Source: JAHFPN01 sp963765745 (GTDB taxonomy: Bacteria; Pseudomonadota; Alphaproteobacteria; Rhizobiales; Xanthobacteraceae). Taken from it: DNA of 64,000 bases. Below, in pieces: positions 1-7,847 of this stretch. Each line of letters begins with the position of its first letter. Within the stretch, counting starts at the first letter, position 1. The translations under genes were made by a program, and so were the position numbers. The stretch spans positions 1-64,000 of the forward strand of contig CAVXXM010000004.1 in the NCBI GenBank assembly GCA_963765745.1, written 5' to 3'. The notes beneath the pieces were generated by a model, which searched no databases, was not told the origin of the DNA, and worked only from the letters and a program-made list of their open reading frames with translations.

Positions 1-348
1 CAAAAATTTTCATGATGAAGGTTCTCCCCTTCTCTACTCTTCGTCAGTTCCTGGCCTCAATTATATCAACGGGGTCGGAACTCACGATATCACAGGGCGA
101 TCACAGGACTTGCAGTAACCGTCCAGAAACGCTGGCCGCTTCTCCGGCGGCTTCTGGCCGCGAGGCGCCGGCAACACCGGGATGCGGGCCGTCTGTCGCT
201 CATTTGTCGGGGCTGACTCCTCTACACTGAATACAGCGAGCGCCACCTCCGCTCGTTTTGCGCTCCTAAAAGTGACAAAGTGAACTTGGCCGGAGAGCAG
301 TGTTGCCGGCCAGAGTCCACATTGGTCGCCCATCGAACGTTACCAACC
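1..348. other. No gene recognised at left window edge
   Basis: No reading frame in this stretch resembles a protein family I know. Short open frames exist on both strands but have the composition of chance ORFs in GC-rich DNA. The right part must hold the promoter and leader of the SpoIID-like gene starting at 349. No terminator hairpin or repeat is evident. Confidence 0.5.
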
Positions 349-722
349 ATGCCACGGCTCGCGCCAGCTATCGTGCTCCTGTTCGCATTGCCCGCCTGGC
401 CGCTTGCCGCCTCAGATCCGGAAGTGCGCGTCAGTGTATTCGGGCTTTTCTCTCCGCCGGAGCTTCAGCTGCGGGCCGGAGCGCGCAAATCATCGAGCTC
501 ACGATGGAAAGCGGCCAAGCGCGGCTGGAAGGCGGTCAAACGGCGGTTTGTCGCCGGCAGCAAGAAGGCATGCAGTGCCAGGTCGGCCGGCAACAACTCG
601 CGGGCCCTTCGGTGCAGGTGAATGGTATTGCAGCAACGCCGGTTTTCGAGCTCGCAGTCCCCGGGCAAATCACGCGGATGTTTCGCGGCCGCCTGCTGAT
701 CACGCCGGCGGCGGGGGCGTTA
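349..722 (+). pseudogene. SpoIID/LytB-domain protein, N-terminal fragment
   Basis: The frame from ATG 349 begins with a signal peptide (hydrophobic core AIVLLFALPAWPLAAS) followed by the first part of a SpoIID/LytB-like domain. The recognisable stretches are RVSVFGLFSPPELQL, then after a frame change near 480 FELAVPGQITRMFRGRLLI, which matches the family pattern F-x-VPG-x-I-x-R-x-F-x-G-x-L. SpoIID domains promote or carry out peptidoglycan glycan-strand cleavage and usually continue for over 200 residues with a conserved E and AAR-type motifs. Here the homology stops at about base 720, where the sequence changes abruptly to a DUF1285 protein. So the 3' part is missing, by deletion or by a wrong assembly join. 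Family call moderate; truncation clear. Confidence 0.6.
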
Positions 723-1095
723 CAGGCCGATATTTCCTCGTCACGCCTGTGGAGAAGATCGGCATTCGCGTCGATGATGCGCCATTCCAGGCGGTCGAAT
801 TCGAGCAGGAAGGCGAGGGCCGAATCGGGCGCTCGTGTTCCGCACCAACGTGGACGACATGGTCCGCTGCGATTTGGACCACAATCTGCGCTTCGAACCT
901 GAAACTGGCACCGGCGGTATTAAGCCCTATCTGCATGTGCGCCGCGACCTGTGGGCGCGGGTGACGCGGGCCGTTTTCCTCGAGCTCGTGGAGATCGGCG
1001 AAGTGCGGGAGATCGAAGGCAAGCGCATGTTCGGCGTGGCCTCCAGCGGGCTATTCTTCCCCATGGCGCCGGAATTGGCGCTCGCGGAACCATGA
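723..1095 (+). pseudogene. DUF1285 family protein, C-terminal fragment
   Basis: From about base 726 the sequence reads GRYFLVTPVEKIGIRVDDAP and continues, after a frame change near 825, with RTNVDDMVRCDLDHNLRF, KPYLHVRRDLWARVTRAVF and SSGLFFPMAPEL up to TGA 1093-1095. This is the second half of the DUF1285 family, uncharacterised cytosolic proteins of about 190-200 residues usually found just upstream of a NUDIX gene and cca in Hyphomicrobiales. The first 80 or so residues and a start codon are absent and are replaced by the SpoIID-like sequence. The stop overlaps the NUDIX start (ATGA), so the downstream operon layout is the normal one. Confidence 0.7.
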
Positions 1096-1773
1096 TGCTC
1101 CGATCGAAGAAATCGTCCTCCAAGACGAGCGAATGGCCGGCCGCGGTCGGCGCATTCGTCGAGCGCGCGCGCGAGCGTTTGGACAAGGCGCCGCCCGAGC
1201 GCCTGTTCGATCCCTTCATGCGCTTCCCGCGCGGCGACCATGAGCTTTCGCCGGAGATCGCCGAATTCACGGCCAGCGTGCCGCCGCGGCACGCGGCCGT
1301 GCTGGTTCCGATCATCGGGCACGCCGAGCCGACCGTGCTCTTGACGCAGCGCTCGAGCGAGCTTCCCGACCATGCCGGCCAGGTCGCCTTTCCCGGCGGC
1401 AAGATCGACCCGGCCGATCCCGACCCGCTGGCGACCGCGCTGCGCGAAGCCGAAGAGGAGATCGGGCTCGCTGCGCGCCACGCCACCCCGCTCGGCTATC
1501 TCGACGCCTATCTCTCCGGCACCGGCTTTCGCATCGTGCCGGTCGTGGCGCGTGATCGAGCCCGGGTTCGAGCTCTTGCTCAATCCGTCCGAGGTCGAGG
1601 ACGCGTTCGAAGTGCCGCTTGCCTTTCTGATGTCGCCCGACAACCACGCCCGCCATTCGCGCGAATGGCGCGGCAAGCAACGCAGCTACTATGCGATGCC
1701 CTTCGGCGAGCGCTACATCTGGGGCGCGACCGCGGGTATTCTCCGCAACCTCTATGAACGGCTGTATCGCTGA
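1092..1773 (+). CDS. NUDIX hydrolase, CoA pyrophosphatase (NudL-like)
   Basis: A NUDIX hydrolase expected to split coenzyme A and related dinucleotides into 3',5'-ADP and phosphopantetheine. The NUDIX box is complete around residues 100-125: GGKID, then ALREAEEEIGL (REx2EExGx). The N-terminal half contains HAAVLVPI and PDHAGQVAFPGG, typical of the CoA-pyrophosphatase branch. ATG 1092 overlaps the DUF1285 stop. A frameshift near 1553 (between PVVA and VIEPGFELLL) separates the last 70 residues; the total length after repair, about 227 residues, is normal. The TGA at 1771-1773 overlaps the next ATG, so translation is coupled along DUF1285-NUDIX-DUF6111-cca. Confidence 0.8.
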
Positions 1774-2042
1774 TGGCCCGCACCGTCCTCGTCGAAGTGC
1801 TCCTGTTTCTCGCGCCGTTCGCGATCTACGCGATCGTGCTCTTGAGCACCCGGCGCGACGCGCGCGACAGCGCGCACTGGCACGCGCGCATGCTGATGTC
1901 GCTCGCCATCGCCGGCCTCGTTCTGGTGATCGGCGGCCTGATCTTCTTCGCCCATTTCGGCGGTGCGCCGCCCACCGGGGTCTATGAGCCCGCGCACATG
2001 GAAGACGGCCGGCTCGTGCCCGGCCGGATCAGGACCAAATGA
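1773..2042 (+). CDS. DUF6111 family small membrane protein
   Basis: An 89-residue protein with two predicted transmembrane helices: LVEVLLFLAPFAIYAIVLL near the N-terminus and LMSLAIAGLVLVIGGLIFF in the middle, followed by a short tail (YEPAHMEDGRLVPGRI). It matches DUF6111, a family of unknown function that in Hyphomicrobiales sits between a NUDIX gene and cca, exactly as here. ATG 1773 shares its A with the preceding stop, and its stop at 2040-2042 overlaps the cca start at 2039, so it is translationally coupled on both sides. No frameshift. Confidence 0.8.
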   Translation: MARTVLVEVLLFLAPFAIYAIVLLSTRRDARDSAHWHARMLMSLAIAGLVLVIGGLIFFAHFGGAPPTGVYEPAHMEDGRLVPGRIRTK

Positions 2043-3292
2043 GCGGCGCGAGCCAGCGCCTGTCGCCGGAGAAAGTGCCGTGGCTGACGGCCGCTCCGCT
2101 CGCGCGGCTTCTGTCGGCGCTCGACCAGGACGGCGAGGAAGCGCGCGTGGTCGGCGGCGCGGTGCGCAATACGTTGCTCGGTCTTGGCGGTCGGCGAGAT
2201 CGATCTCGCGACCACCGCGGTGCCCGACGAGGTCGTGCGCCGCGCGCGCGAGGCCGGCTTCAATCCGGTGCCGACCGGCATCGAGCACGGCACCGTGACC
2301 GTCGTCGTGGACGGCAAGCCGTTCGAGGTCACGACGCTGCGCCAGGACGTCGAGACCTTCGGCCGCCATGCCAAGGTGAGCTTCGGCCGCGACTGGAAAG
2401 CCGACGCCGAGCGGCGCGACTTCACGATCAACGCGCTGTTCCTGAAGCGCGACGGCGAATGATCGATTTCGTCGGCGGGCTCGCGGACATCGCGGCGCGG
2501 CGCGTGCGCTTCATCGGCGATCCGGCGACGCGCATCGCCGAGGATTATCTGCGCGTGCTCCGCTTCTTCCGCTTTTTCGCCGGCTATGCCGAAGGCGCGC
2601 CGGACAAGGCGGGACTTTCCGCCTGCATCCGCGCGCGCGACGAGCTCGAGCGCTTGTCGCGCGAGCGCGTGCGGGTCGAAATCCTGAAGCTGATGGAGGC
2701 CAAGCGCGCGCCCGAAACCGCCGCGATCATGACCGACTCGGGCATTCTCGACCGGGTGCTCGGCGTTCCCGATCTTGGCGCGCTCGCGCGGCTCGCCGGG
2801 ATCGAGCGCACGTTGAAGCTGCCGCCGGACCCGGTGCGGCGGCTGGGCGCGCTCATGGTGCGCACCGTCGACGACGCGGCGCGGCTGCGCGAGCGGTTGC
2901 GGCTCTCCAACGACGAGGACCGGCGTTTGCGCTCGATCGGCGAGGCGTGGCGGATCGGGCCGGGCTTCGGCGAAGCCGAGGCGCGCGTATTGCTCTATCG
3001 GGTCGGCGCCGACGACTACCGCGACCGCGTATTGATCGCCTTGGTGCGCTCCGGCGCCGGGAACGGCGAAACGACCGCCGGCGATCTTGTTGCACTGCCG
3101 GAACGCTGGACGCCGCCCAAATTCCCGCTCGCGGCCAAGGATTTCATCGCGCGCGGCGTGGAAAAGGGCCCGGCGCTGGGCAAGGCGCTGGAAGCGGCGG
3201 AGGAAGCGTGGATCGCGGCAGGCTTTCCGGCTGCAGCGGACCGCATCGCTTCCATCCTCGAAGCCGCGATCACAGTCGCGCGAGCGGGGTGA
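2039..3292 (+). CDS. cca: CCA tRNA nucleotidyltransferase
   Basis: Adds or repairs the 3'-terminal CCA of tRNAs in the cytosol. Class II nucleotidyltransferase motifs are visible in order: VVGGAVRNTLLG (GG-x-VR, near residue 40), GEIDLATTA (metal-binding acidic motif), RRDFTINALF, EDYLRVLRFFRFF and LSRERVRVE. Two indels split the frame: an extra base near 2183 (LLGL / VGEIDL) and a missing base near 2457 (KRDGE / MIDFVGG). They cancel, so the repaired product is about 417 residues, normal for alphaproteobacteria. ATG 2039 overlaps the DUF6111 stop. An essential gene, so I treat the breaks as sequence error. Confidence 0.88.
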   Translation: MSGASQRLSPEKVPWLTAAPLARLLSALDQDGEEARVVGGAVRNTLLGLGGRRDRSRDHRGARRGRAPRARGRLQSGADRHRARHRDRRRGRQAVRGHDAAPGRRDLRPPCQGELRPRLESRRRAARLHDQRAVPEARRRMIDFVGGLADIAARRVRFIGDPATRIAEDYLRVLRFFRFFAGYAEGAPDKAGLSACIRARDELERLSRERVRVEILKLMEAKRAPETAAIMTDSGILDRVLGVPDLGALARLAGIERTLKLPPDPVRRLGALMVRTVDDAARLRERLRLSNDEDRRLRSIGEAWRIGPGFGEAEARVLLYRVGADDYRDRVLIALVRSGAGNGETTAGDLVALPERWTPPKFPLAAKDFIARGVEKGPALGKALEAAEEAWIAAGFPAAADRIASILEAAITVARAG

Positions 3293-3350
3293 CGCGGGCG
3301 CCGCGGCTCTCTAATCTACGGTTGTACACAGAATCATGGGCGGGGAAGGG

Positions 3351-3849
3351 ATGCGCGGTTTCTGGCGCGGGCTGGCGATCTTTTTTCTCGGCGGAATCCT
3401 CGGCACCGGGTTCGGGGTCGCGCTCGGCTTTTTCTTTTTCCCCTACGTGTTTCCGCCGCCGCCCGCGGCCGAGCAATTGACCGAAGCCGACCGCTCGCCG
3501 CTGGTCGCGACCGGCACGTTCATCCACGCCAATCCGTCGGACCCGTCCATTGGGGCAAGGGCCGCGTCAGCGTCTACGAGAAGACCGTGTTTCTCGAGCC
3601 CGACTTCGAGGTCGGCCCGGGCCCCGCCTACCACGTCTATCTCGTGCCCAAGGCGAGCATCCGCGCAGAACGGCGACCTCAAGGACGCGATGTATCGTCG
3701 ATCTCGGCGGCCTGCGCGCTTTCAAGGGCAGCCAGCGCTACCGCATCCCCGACGGCGTCAAGCTCGCCGACTATCCGAGCGTCATCATCTGGTGCGAGCG
3801 GTTCTCGGTGCTGATTTCGCCCGCCGACCTGAAGCCGGCGGCGCGCTAG
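3351..3849 (+). CDS. DM13 domain protein, membrane-anchored
   Basis: ATG 3351 follows a good ribosome-binding site (ggggaaggg) and is preferred over the ATG at 3336. Residues 1-30 (FWRGLAIFFLGGILGTGFGV) form an N-terminal membrane anchor. The rest is a DM13 domain: GTFIHANPSDP, then HWGKGRVSVYEKTVFLEPDF, GPAYHVYLVPKASIR, LRAFKGSQRYRIPDG and VIIWCERFSVLISPADL. DM13 is an extracytoplasmic domain suggested to have a redox or cytochrome-like role; the conserved Cys is present in IIWCERFSVLI. Two frameshifts (near 3540 and 3665) break the frame. It lies 58 bases after cca and one base before the TauE gene. Confidence 0.78.
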
Positions 3850-3850
3850 C

Positions 3851-4616
3851 GTGCCCGCCATCCTCGACGATTTTTCGGCTCTCGCAGCTGGCGCTCGTCG
3901 CCGGCGCGGCGCTCGTCGCCGCCGTGATCGGCGGCGTCGCCGGCTACGGCACCGGCATTCTCATGCCGCTCGTGCTGGTCCCGATCCTGGGGCCCGAGCC
4001 GGTCGTGCCGGTCATGTCGATCGCATCCTTCATCGTCAATGCCGGCCGCATCGCCGCCTTCCGCAGAATGATCGAGTTCAGACCCGCGCTGATCGTTCTT
4101 GCGACCGCCGTGCCCGCGTGCGTGCTCGGCGCCTGGCTCTATACGCGGCTGTCCGGTGCGGGCGCGCAGATCGTCATCGGCACGTTCCTGATGGCAAGCG
4201 TGCCGCTGCGCCGGTTCCTGCGCAACAAGGGCTTGCACATCGGCGAGGGCGGACTCGCGGTGGGCGCCGCCGGGTTCGGCGTCGTCACCGGCGCCGCCGC
4301 CGGGACGGGAGTGATCCTGGTGTCGCTGCTGATGGCGGCAGGGCTCGGGGGCGCTGCGGTCATCGCTACCGACGCCGCGATTTCGCTCGTCGTCCATCTC
4401 GTGCAGGCGACGGTGTTCGGCGTGGCCGGCGTGATCGACGCCGACGTGATCGCGGTGGCGTTGCTGATCGGGATTTTTGCGCTGCCCGGCGCGTTCGTCG
4501 CGCGCGCGATCGTGGACCGGCTATCGATCCACCTGCACACCGCGATCCTCGACGCGGTCGTGCTGCTCGGCGGCGGGCTGATGGTGGGGAGCGCGATCTT
4601 TCGCCTGATGCGCTAG
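3851..4616 (+). CDS. TauE/SafE family sulfite/sulfonate exporter
   Basis: An integral membrane protein of about 250 residues with roughly eight hydrophobic segments, for example LVAGAALVAAVIGGVAGYG, VIATDAAISLVVHLVQ and LDAVVLLGGGLMVGSAIF. The glycine-rich first helix and the internal half-repeat are typical of TauE/SafE (DUF81) permeases, which move sulfite, sulfoacetate or other organosulfur anions. GTG 3851 is the likely start (VPAILDDF); a frameshift near 3885 separates it from LSQLALVAGA. Its TAG (4614-4616) forms a CTAG overlap with the stop codon of a decayed hemF 3' end on the opposite strand. Substrate cannot be told from sequence. Confidence 0.75.
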
Positions 4617-4663
4617 GGCCACTTCACCACCGGCAACGGGGAGGAGTGGATCAAGTTCACATC
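4613..4663 (-). pseudogene. Remnant of a second hemF 3' end
   Basis: Read on the minus strand, these 51 bases encode DVNLIHSSPLPVVKWP plus stop. The end of the intact hemF at 5657 encodes NVESILSSLPPVVKWP plus stop: ten of sixteen residues agree, including the invariant-looking PVVKWP, and the nucleotides agree mostly outside third positions. Upstream of this stretch no further hemF similarity is seen. The remnant's TAG overlaps the TauE TAG in a CTAG, as expected for an ancestral convergent tauE/hemF pair. It implies that the roughly 1 kb between here and the current hemF was inserted later. Confidence 0.7.
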
Positions 4664-4821
4664 GCAGCGGCGCGGATGCCCTCTCGCTGATGAATCGGCG
4701 GTTGGAAAATCGCCGTGAGCGTCCATTCCAAAGGCGCGCATCGGTGGTATGCTGGCACTGGGCACGGGTGAGGGCTTGTAGAGTTCGAATAAGCGAGCGC
4801 CCGGAGCGTGGGGTGAGCGCC

Positions 4822-5469
4822 ATGCCTATTTGTCGGATAGTTGCACGTATTCCACATCTAGCCTCTGCGCTTGCGGCGGCCTGATCGCTTTCGCTGGCGC
4901 GGCCTGGCCGGTGCCCGCGAGCGCAGCAATCACTGTAGAGCTTTCCCCGAAGCGGCGGACGCGTTCAAAGAGGCCGGCGAAACGCCACGGGCAATAACCC
5001 GACGCCTGCAAAGCGAGTTCAATCTTGGCCTCGAGGAACTTGGAAAAACCAATCCAGACGCGAAGGCGCTTTTCGACAGCAACCAGAAACTACGCATCGT
5101 CTGCCTCGGCACCAAGGAGGCCGAGGATGCGGGCCTTACACCGGATACAGGCGTCTACGGCGGTGGCGGCAAGACAAAAGGAGACTTCGATGCGAATGGC
5201 CGGCCAAGGACCGGCGGGACGGCGATCATCGCTATCGAGTGTGGGCAGCTACGCGAGCGCGGATTGGCACGGCCCGTCGTCGAAGCCGATCCGAACAGCA
5301 CTGTTTACAAAATTCTAGTCCACGAACTGCGCATGCGGCAAATAGTGAACGCCAGCACCCTCCCGATAAGCTGGAGATCTACGAAAAATTCGTTCAGGAC
5401 TTCGAGGCTGCGTTGGCACGGGCAAGGGCGCGTCCGCCGGCCAAGCAGGTGACGAAGCAAAAGGAATAG
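4822..5469 (+). CDS. Secreted hypothetical protein with HELAH (zinc-protease-like) motif
   Basis: Not a family I can name. Reconstructed by allowing three missing bases (near 4881, 4930 and 5330), the product is about 216 residues. ATG 4822 starts a signal peptide: MPICRIVARIPHLASAL then LIAFAGAAWPVPASA. The mature part contains AFKEAGETPRAITRRLQ, a glycine-rich stretch (TGVYGGGGKT), AIIAIECGQL, and VYKILVHELAHAANSERQH, an HExxH motif followed by a possible third ligand, then EIYEKFVQDFEAAL and a basic tail (PPAKQVTKQKE). HExxH with downstream His suggests a zinc-dependent peptidase or its relative; activity is inference. It stands alone between tauE and hemF in a likely insertion. Confidence 0.55.
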
Positions 5470-5656
5470 ACGGCGAAGAAACAGACGCGCAGCAAGAGCG
5501 GAACGGAGCAGCCAAAGGAAATCGGACGGAGACAAACAGGGCCGGAAGCCGATGCACTAATTTAATTCGGTCTCGAAGAGTCGGCACTGGGCTGATGATG
5601 CGCCGGCAGCGCGATGGGCGCGACTATCACAAAGAGAAATAGCGCTTGGCTGAGCC

Positions 5657-6556
5657 TTACGGCCACTTCACCACGGGCGGCAGCGACGAGAGGATCGATT
5701 CCACATTGCCGCCGGTCTTGAGCCCGAACACCGTGCCCCGGTCATAGAGCAGATTGAATTCGACATAGCGGCCGCGGCGCACGAGCTGTTCCTCGCGCTC
5801 GGCCTCGCTCCAGGGCGTCGCGAAATTCGCGCGCACGAGCTTCGGATAGATTTCCGCAAACGCCAGCCCGACCTCGCGCACGAAGGCGAAGTCGGCTTCC
5901 CAGTCGCCGCGAATCGTGCCAGTCGAAGAAAATGCCGCCGATGCCGCGCGGCTCGCTTGCGGTGCTTGAGATAGAAATACTCGTCGCACCATTCCTTGTA
6001 GCGCTCGTAGATCGCGACGCGCGGATGCTTCTCGCAGGCCGCCTCCATCGCCGCGTGGAACGCCTTGGCGTCGGGGTCGTCTTGGCGTGCGGCGCTGGTC
6101 GAGCACGGGCGTCAGGTCCGCGCCGCCGCCGAACCAGGCCTTGGTGGTGACGACGAAGCGCGTGTTCATGTGCACCGCCGGCACGTGCGGATTGCGCATG
6201 TGCGCGATCAGCGAAATGCCCGAGGCCCAGAAACGCGGGTCGAGCTCGGCGCCGGGGATTTCCTTGCGGAACTCCGGCGCGAATTCGCCGTGCACGGTCG
6301 AGCAGTGCACGCCGACTTTCTCGAACAGGCGGCCGTGCATCATCGCCATCGTCCCGCCGCCGCCCGGCGCGCCGGTATGGTCGGTGCGCGTCCAGGGCTT
6401 GCGCTCGAAGCGGCCGGCCGGGCCGCGATAGAGCGCCCCCGGCGCTTCGTCCTCGAGCGCCTCGAACGCGGCGCAGATCTGGTCGCGCAGTTCCTCGAAC
6501 CAGGCGCGCGCGTGCTCTTTGCGCGCTTCGAGCGGGTCGACCGCCGCTTCAGACAT
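5657..6556 (-). CDS. hemF: Oxygen-dependent coproporphyrinogen III oxidase
   Basis: Decarboxylates coproporphyrinogen III to protoporphyrinogen IX in aerobic haem synthesis. The product starts MSEAAVDPLEARKEHARAWF; family blocks seen are GGGGTMAMMHGRLFEKVGVH, NPHVPAVHMNTRF, TKAWFGGGADLTP, YKEWCDEYFYLKHR, GGIFFDW and VEFNLLYDRGTVFGLKTGG, with the normal C-terminus PVVKWP. Frameshifts near 6090 and 5930 (between PVLD and AFHAAMEAA, and around GGIFFDW) break the frame but the total of 900 bases is right. Upstream the reading frame runs without a stop into trmL, which I attribute to a lost base. It may form an operon with trmL. Confidence 0.88.
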   Translation of the reverse strand: MSEAAVDPLEARKEHARAWFEELRDQICAAFEALEDEAPGALYRGPAGRFERKPWTRTDHTGAPGGGGTMAMMHGRLFEKVGVHCSTVHGEFAPEFRKEIPGAELDPRFWASGISLIAHMRNPHVPAVHMNTRFVVTTKAWFGGGADLTPVLDQRRTPRRPRRQGVPRGDGGGLREASARRDLRALQGMVRRVFLSQAPQASRAASAAFSSTGTIRGDWEADFAFVREVGLAFAEIYPKLVRANFATPWSEAEREEQLVRRGRYVEFNLLYDRGTVFGLKTGGNVESILSSLPPVVKWP

Positions 6557-7027
6557 GGGCGGCGTCCCCGTCTGGCGCAATGCCTCCGTCTGGCGCAAGG
6601 CTTCGCCGAGCACCATGGCGACGGCCACCGCGACATTGAGGGAACGCAATCCGGGACGCATCGGTACTCTCACGCTGGCGTCGGCCGCTTGATGCACGGC
6701 CTCCGGCACGCCGGAACTCTCGCGCCCGGCCAGCAGAACGTCGCCGGGGAGAAAGGCGAAATCGAGGTATCCGGTCTCCGCCTTGGTGGATAACAGCACG
6801 ATCCGCCGGCCCTCGGCCCGCCGCCATTGCTCGAACGCGGCGAAGGACACGTGGCTCACCAGCGTCGCCTGGTCGATGTAATCGAGCCCGGCGCGCCGGA
6901 AGCCGCGCTCGGTCGCATTGAATGCCGCCGGCCCGATGAAGTGCACCGGGATGCCCAGGCAGGCGCCGAGCCGCAGAATCGTACCCGCGTTCTGCGGAAT
7001 GTCGGGCTCGAAGAGGGCGATCACCAT
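6549..7027 (-). CDS. trmL: tRNA (cytidine(34)-2'-O)-methyltransferase TrmL
   Basis: A SPOUT-class methyltransferase that 2'-O-methylates the wobble base of tRNA-Leu. MVIALFEPDIPQNAGTILRL at the N-terminus and the knot motifs (LLAGRESSGVPEAV and RPGLRSLNVAVAVAMVLGEA) are complete. ATG 7027 is the first in frame after the divergent petA region. As given, the frame passes from EALRQT straight into hemF with no stop. Adding one base in the GG run near 6593 yields LRQTGGIAPDGDAAHV and a TGA at 6551-6549 overlapping the hemF ATG, the normal coupled layout. Length is then about 159 residues, as expected. Confidence 0.85.
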
Positions 7028-7310
7028 GGTCCAACCGGATGGGACGGCGGCCGTTTCCCACCGTCCGCGAGGGGGCTCAATGTCCCACCAAAGGCTTATC
7101 CCACAAGACGTAGTGCCGCATCGCCCAGACTGGACAATGCCCGGCAGTGATGCAATGAGGAGCCGCGAAACAGGCGCCACGCGCCCGGACCTTGCCTCCG
7201 GGCTGATCGGCACGCGCCGCGCGCGGGTTAAGGGGCTTCCCGACCTGCGTCGCGGCGTCTCGTTGAAAACGTCGGGTTCGTAGCGAAGAAGCGGTAGCAA
7301 GGAATCGAAC

Positions 7311-7835
7311 GTGGCAGCCACCGGAACCGCCGCAACCACCCGCCGCGACTTCCTCTACATCGCCACTGCCGCGGTGGGCGCCGTGGGCGCCGCCGCGACC
7401 GTCTGGCCCTTGATCAGCCAGATGAACCCGGATGCTTCGGTGCTGGCGCTGGCGGCCATCGAGGTGGACCTGGCGCCGATCGCCGAAGGCCAGATTCTCA
7501 CGGTGAAATGGCGCGGCAAGCCGGTGTTCATCCGCACCGGACCAAGAAGGAGATCGACGAAGCGCGCGCGACGCCGCTGTCGCAGCTTCCCGATCCGCAG
7601 ACCGACGAGGCGCGCGTGAAGAAGGGCCACGACGAGTGGCTCGTGATCGTCGGCATCTGCACCCATCTCGGCTGCGTGCCGCTCGGCCATCAGGGCCAGT
7701 TCGACGGCTGGTTCTGCCCCTGCCACGGCTCGGACTACGACACGTCCGGCCGCATCCGTCACCGGCCCGGCGCCGACCAACCTCGAAGTTCCGCCCTACG
7801 AGTTCCTCGCCGACACCAAGGTCCGGATCGGCTGA
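7311..7835 (+). CDS. petA: Ubiquinol-cytochrome c reductase, Rieske iron-sulfur subunit
   Basis: The [2Fe-2S] subunit of the bc1 complex. The N-terminus carries a Tat-type signal-anchor (TTRRDFLYIATAAVGAVGAA) that also tethers it to the membrane. Cluster ligands are in CTHLGCVPLG and CPCHGSDYDTSG. GTG 7311 follows an AAGGA-type ribosome site. A base is missing near 7541 (FIR / RTKKEIDEAR) and one is extra near 7763 (GRIR / GPAPTNLE), so the length is unchanged (174 residues). First gene of petABC, divergent from trmL across 283 bases of intergenic DNA (7028-7310) that must hold both promoters. Confidence 0.9.
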
Positions 7836-7847
7836 TGGGAGCGAGAC

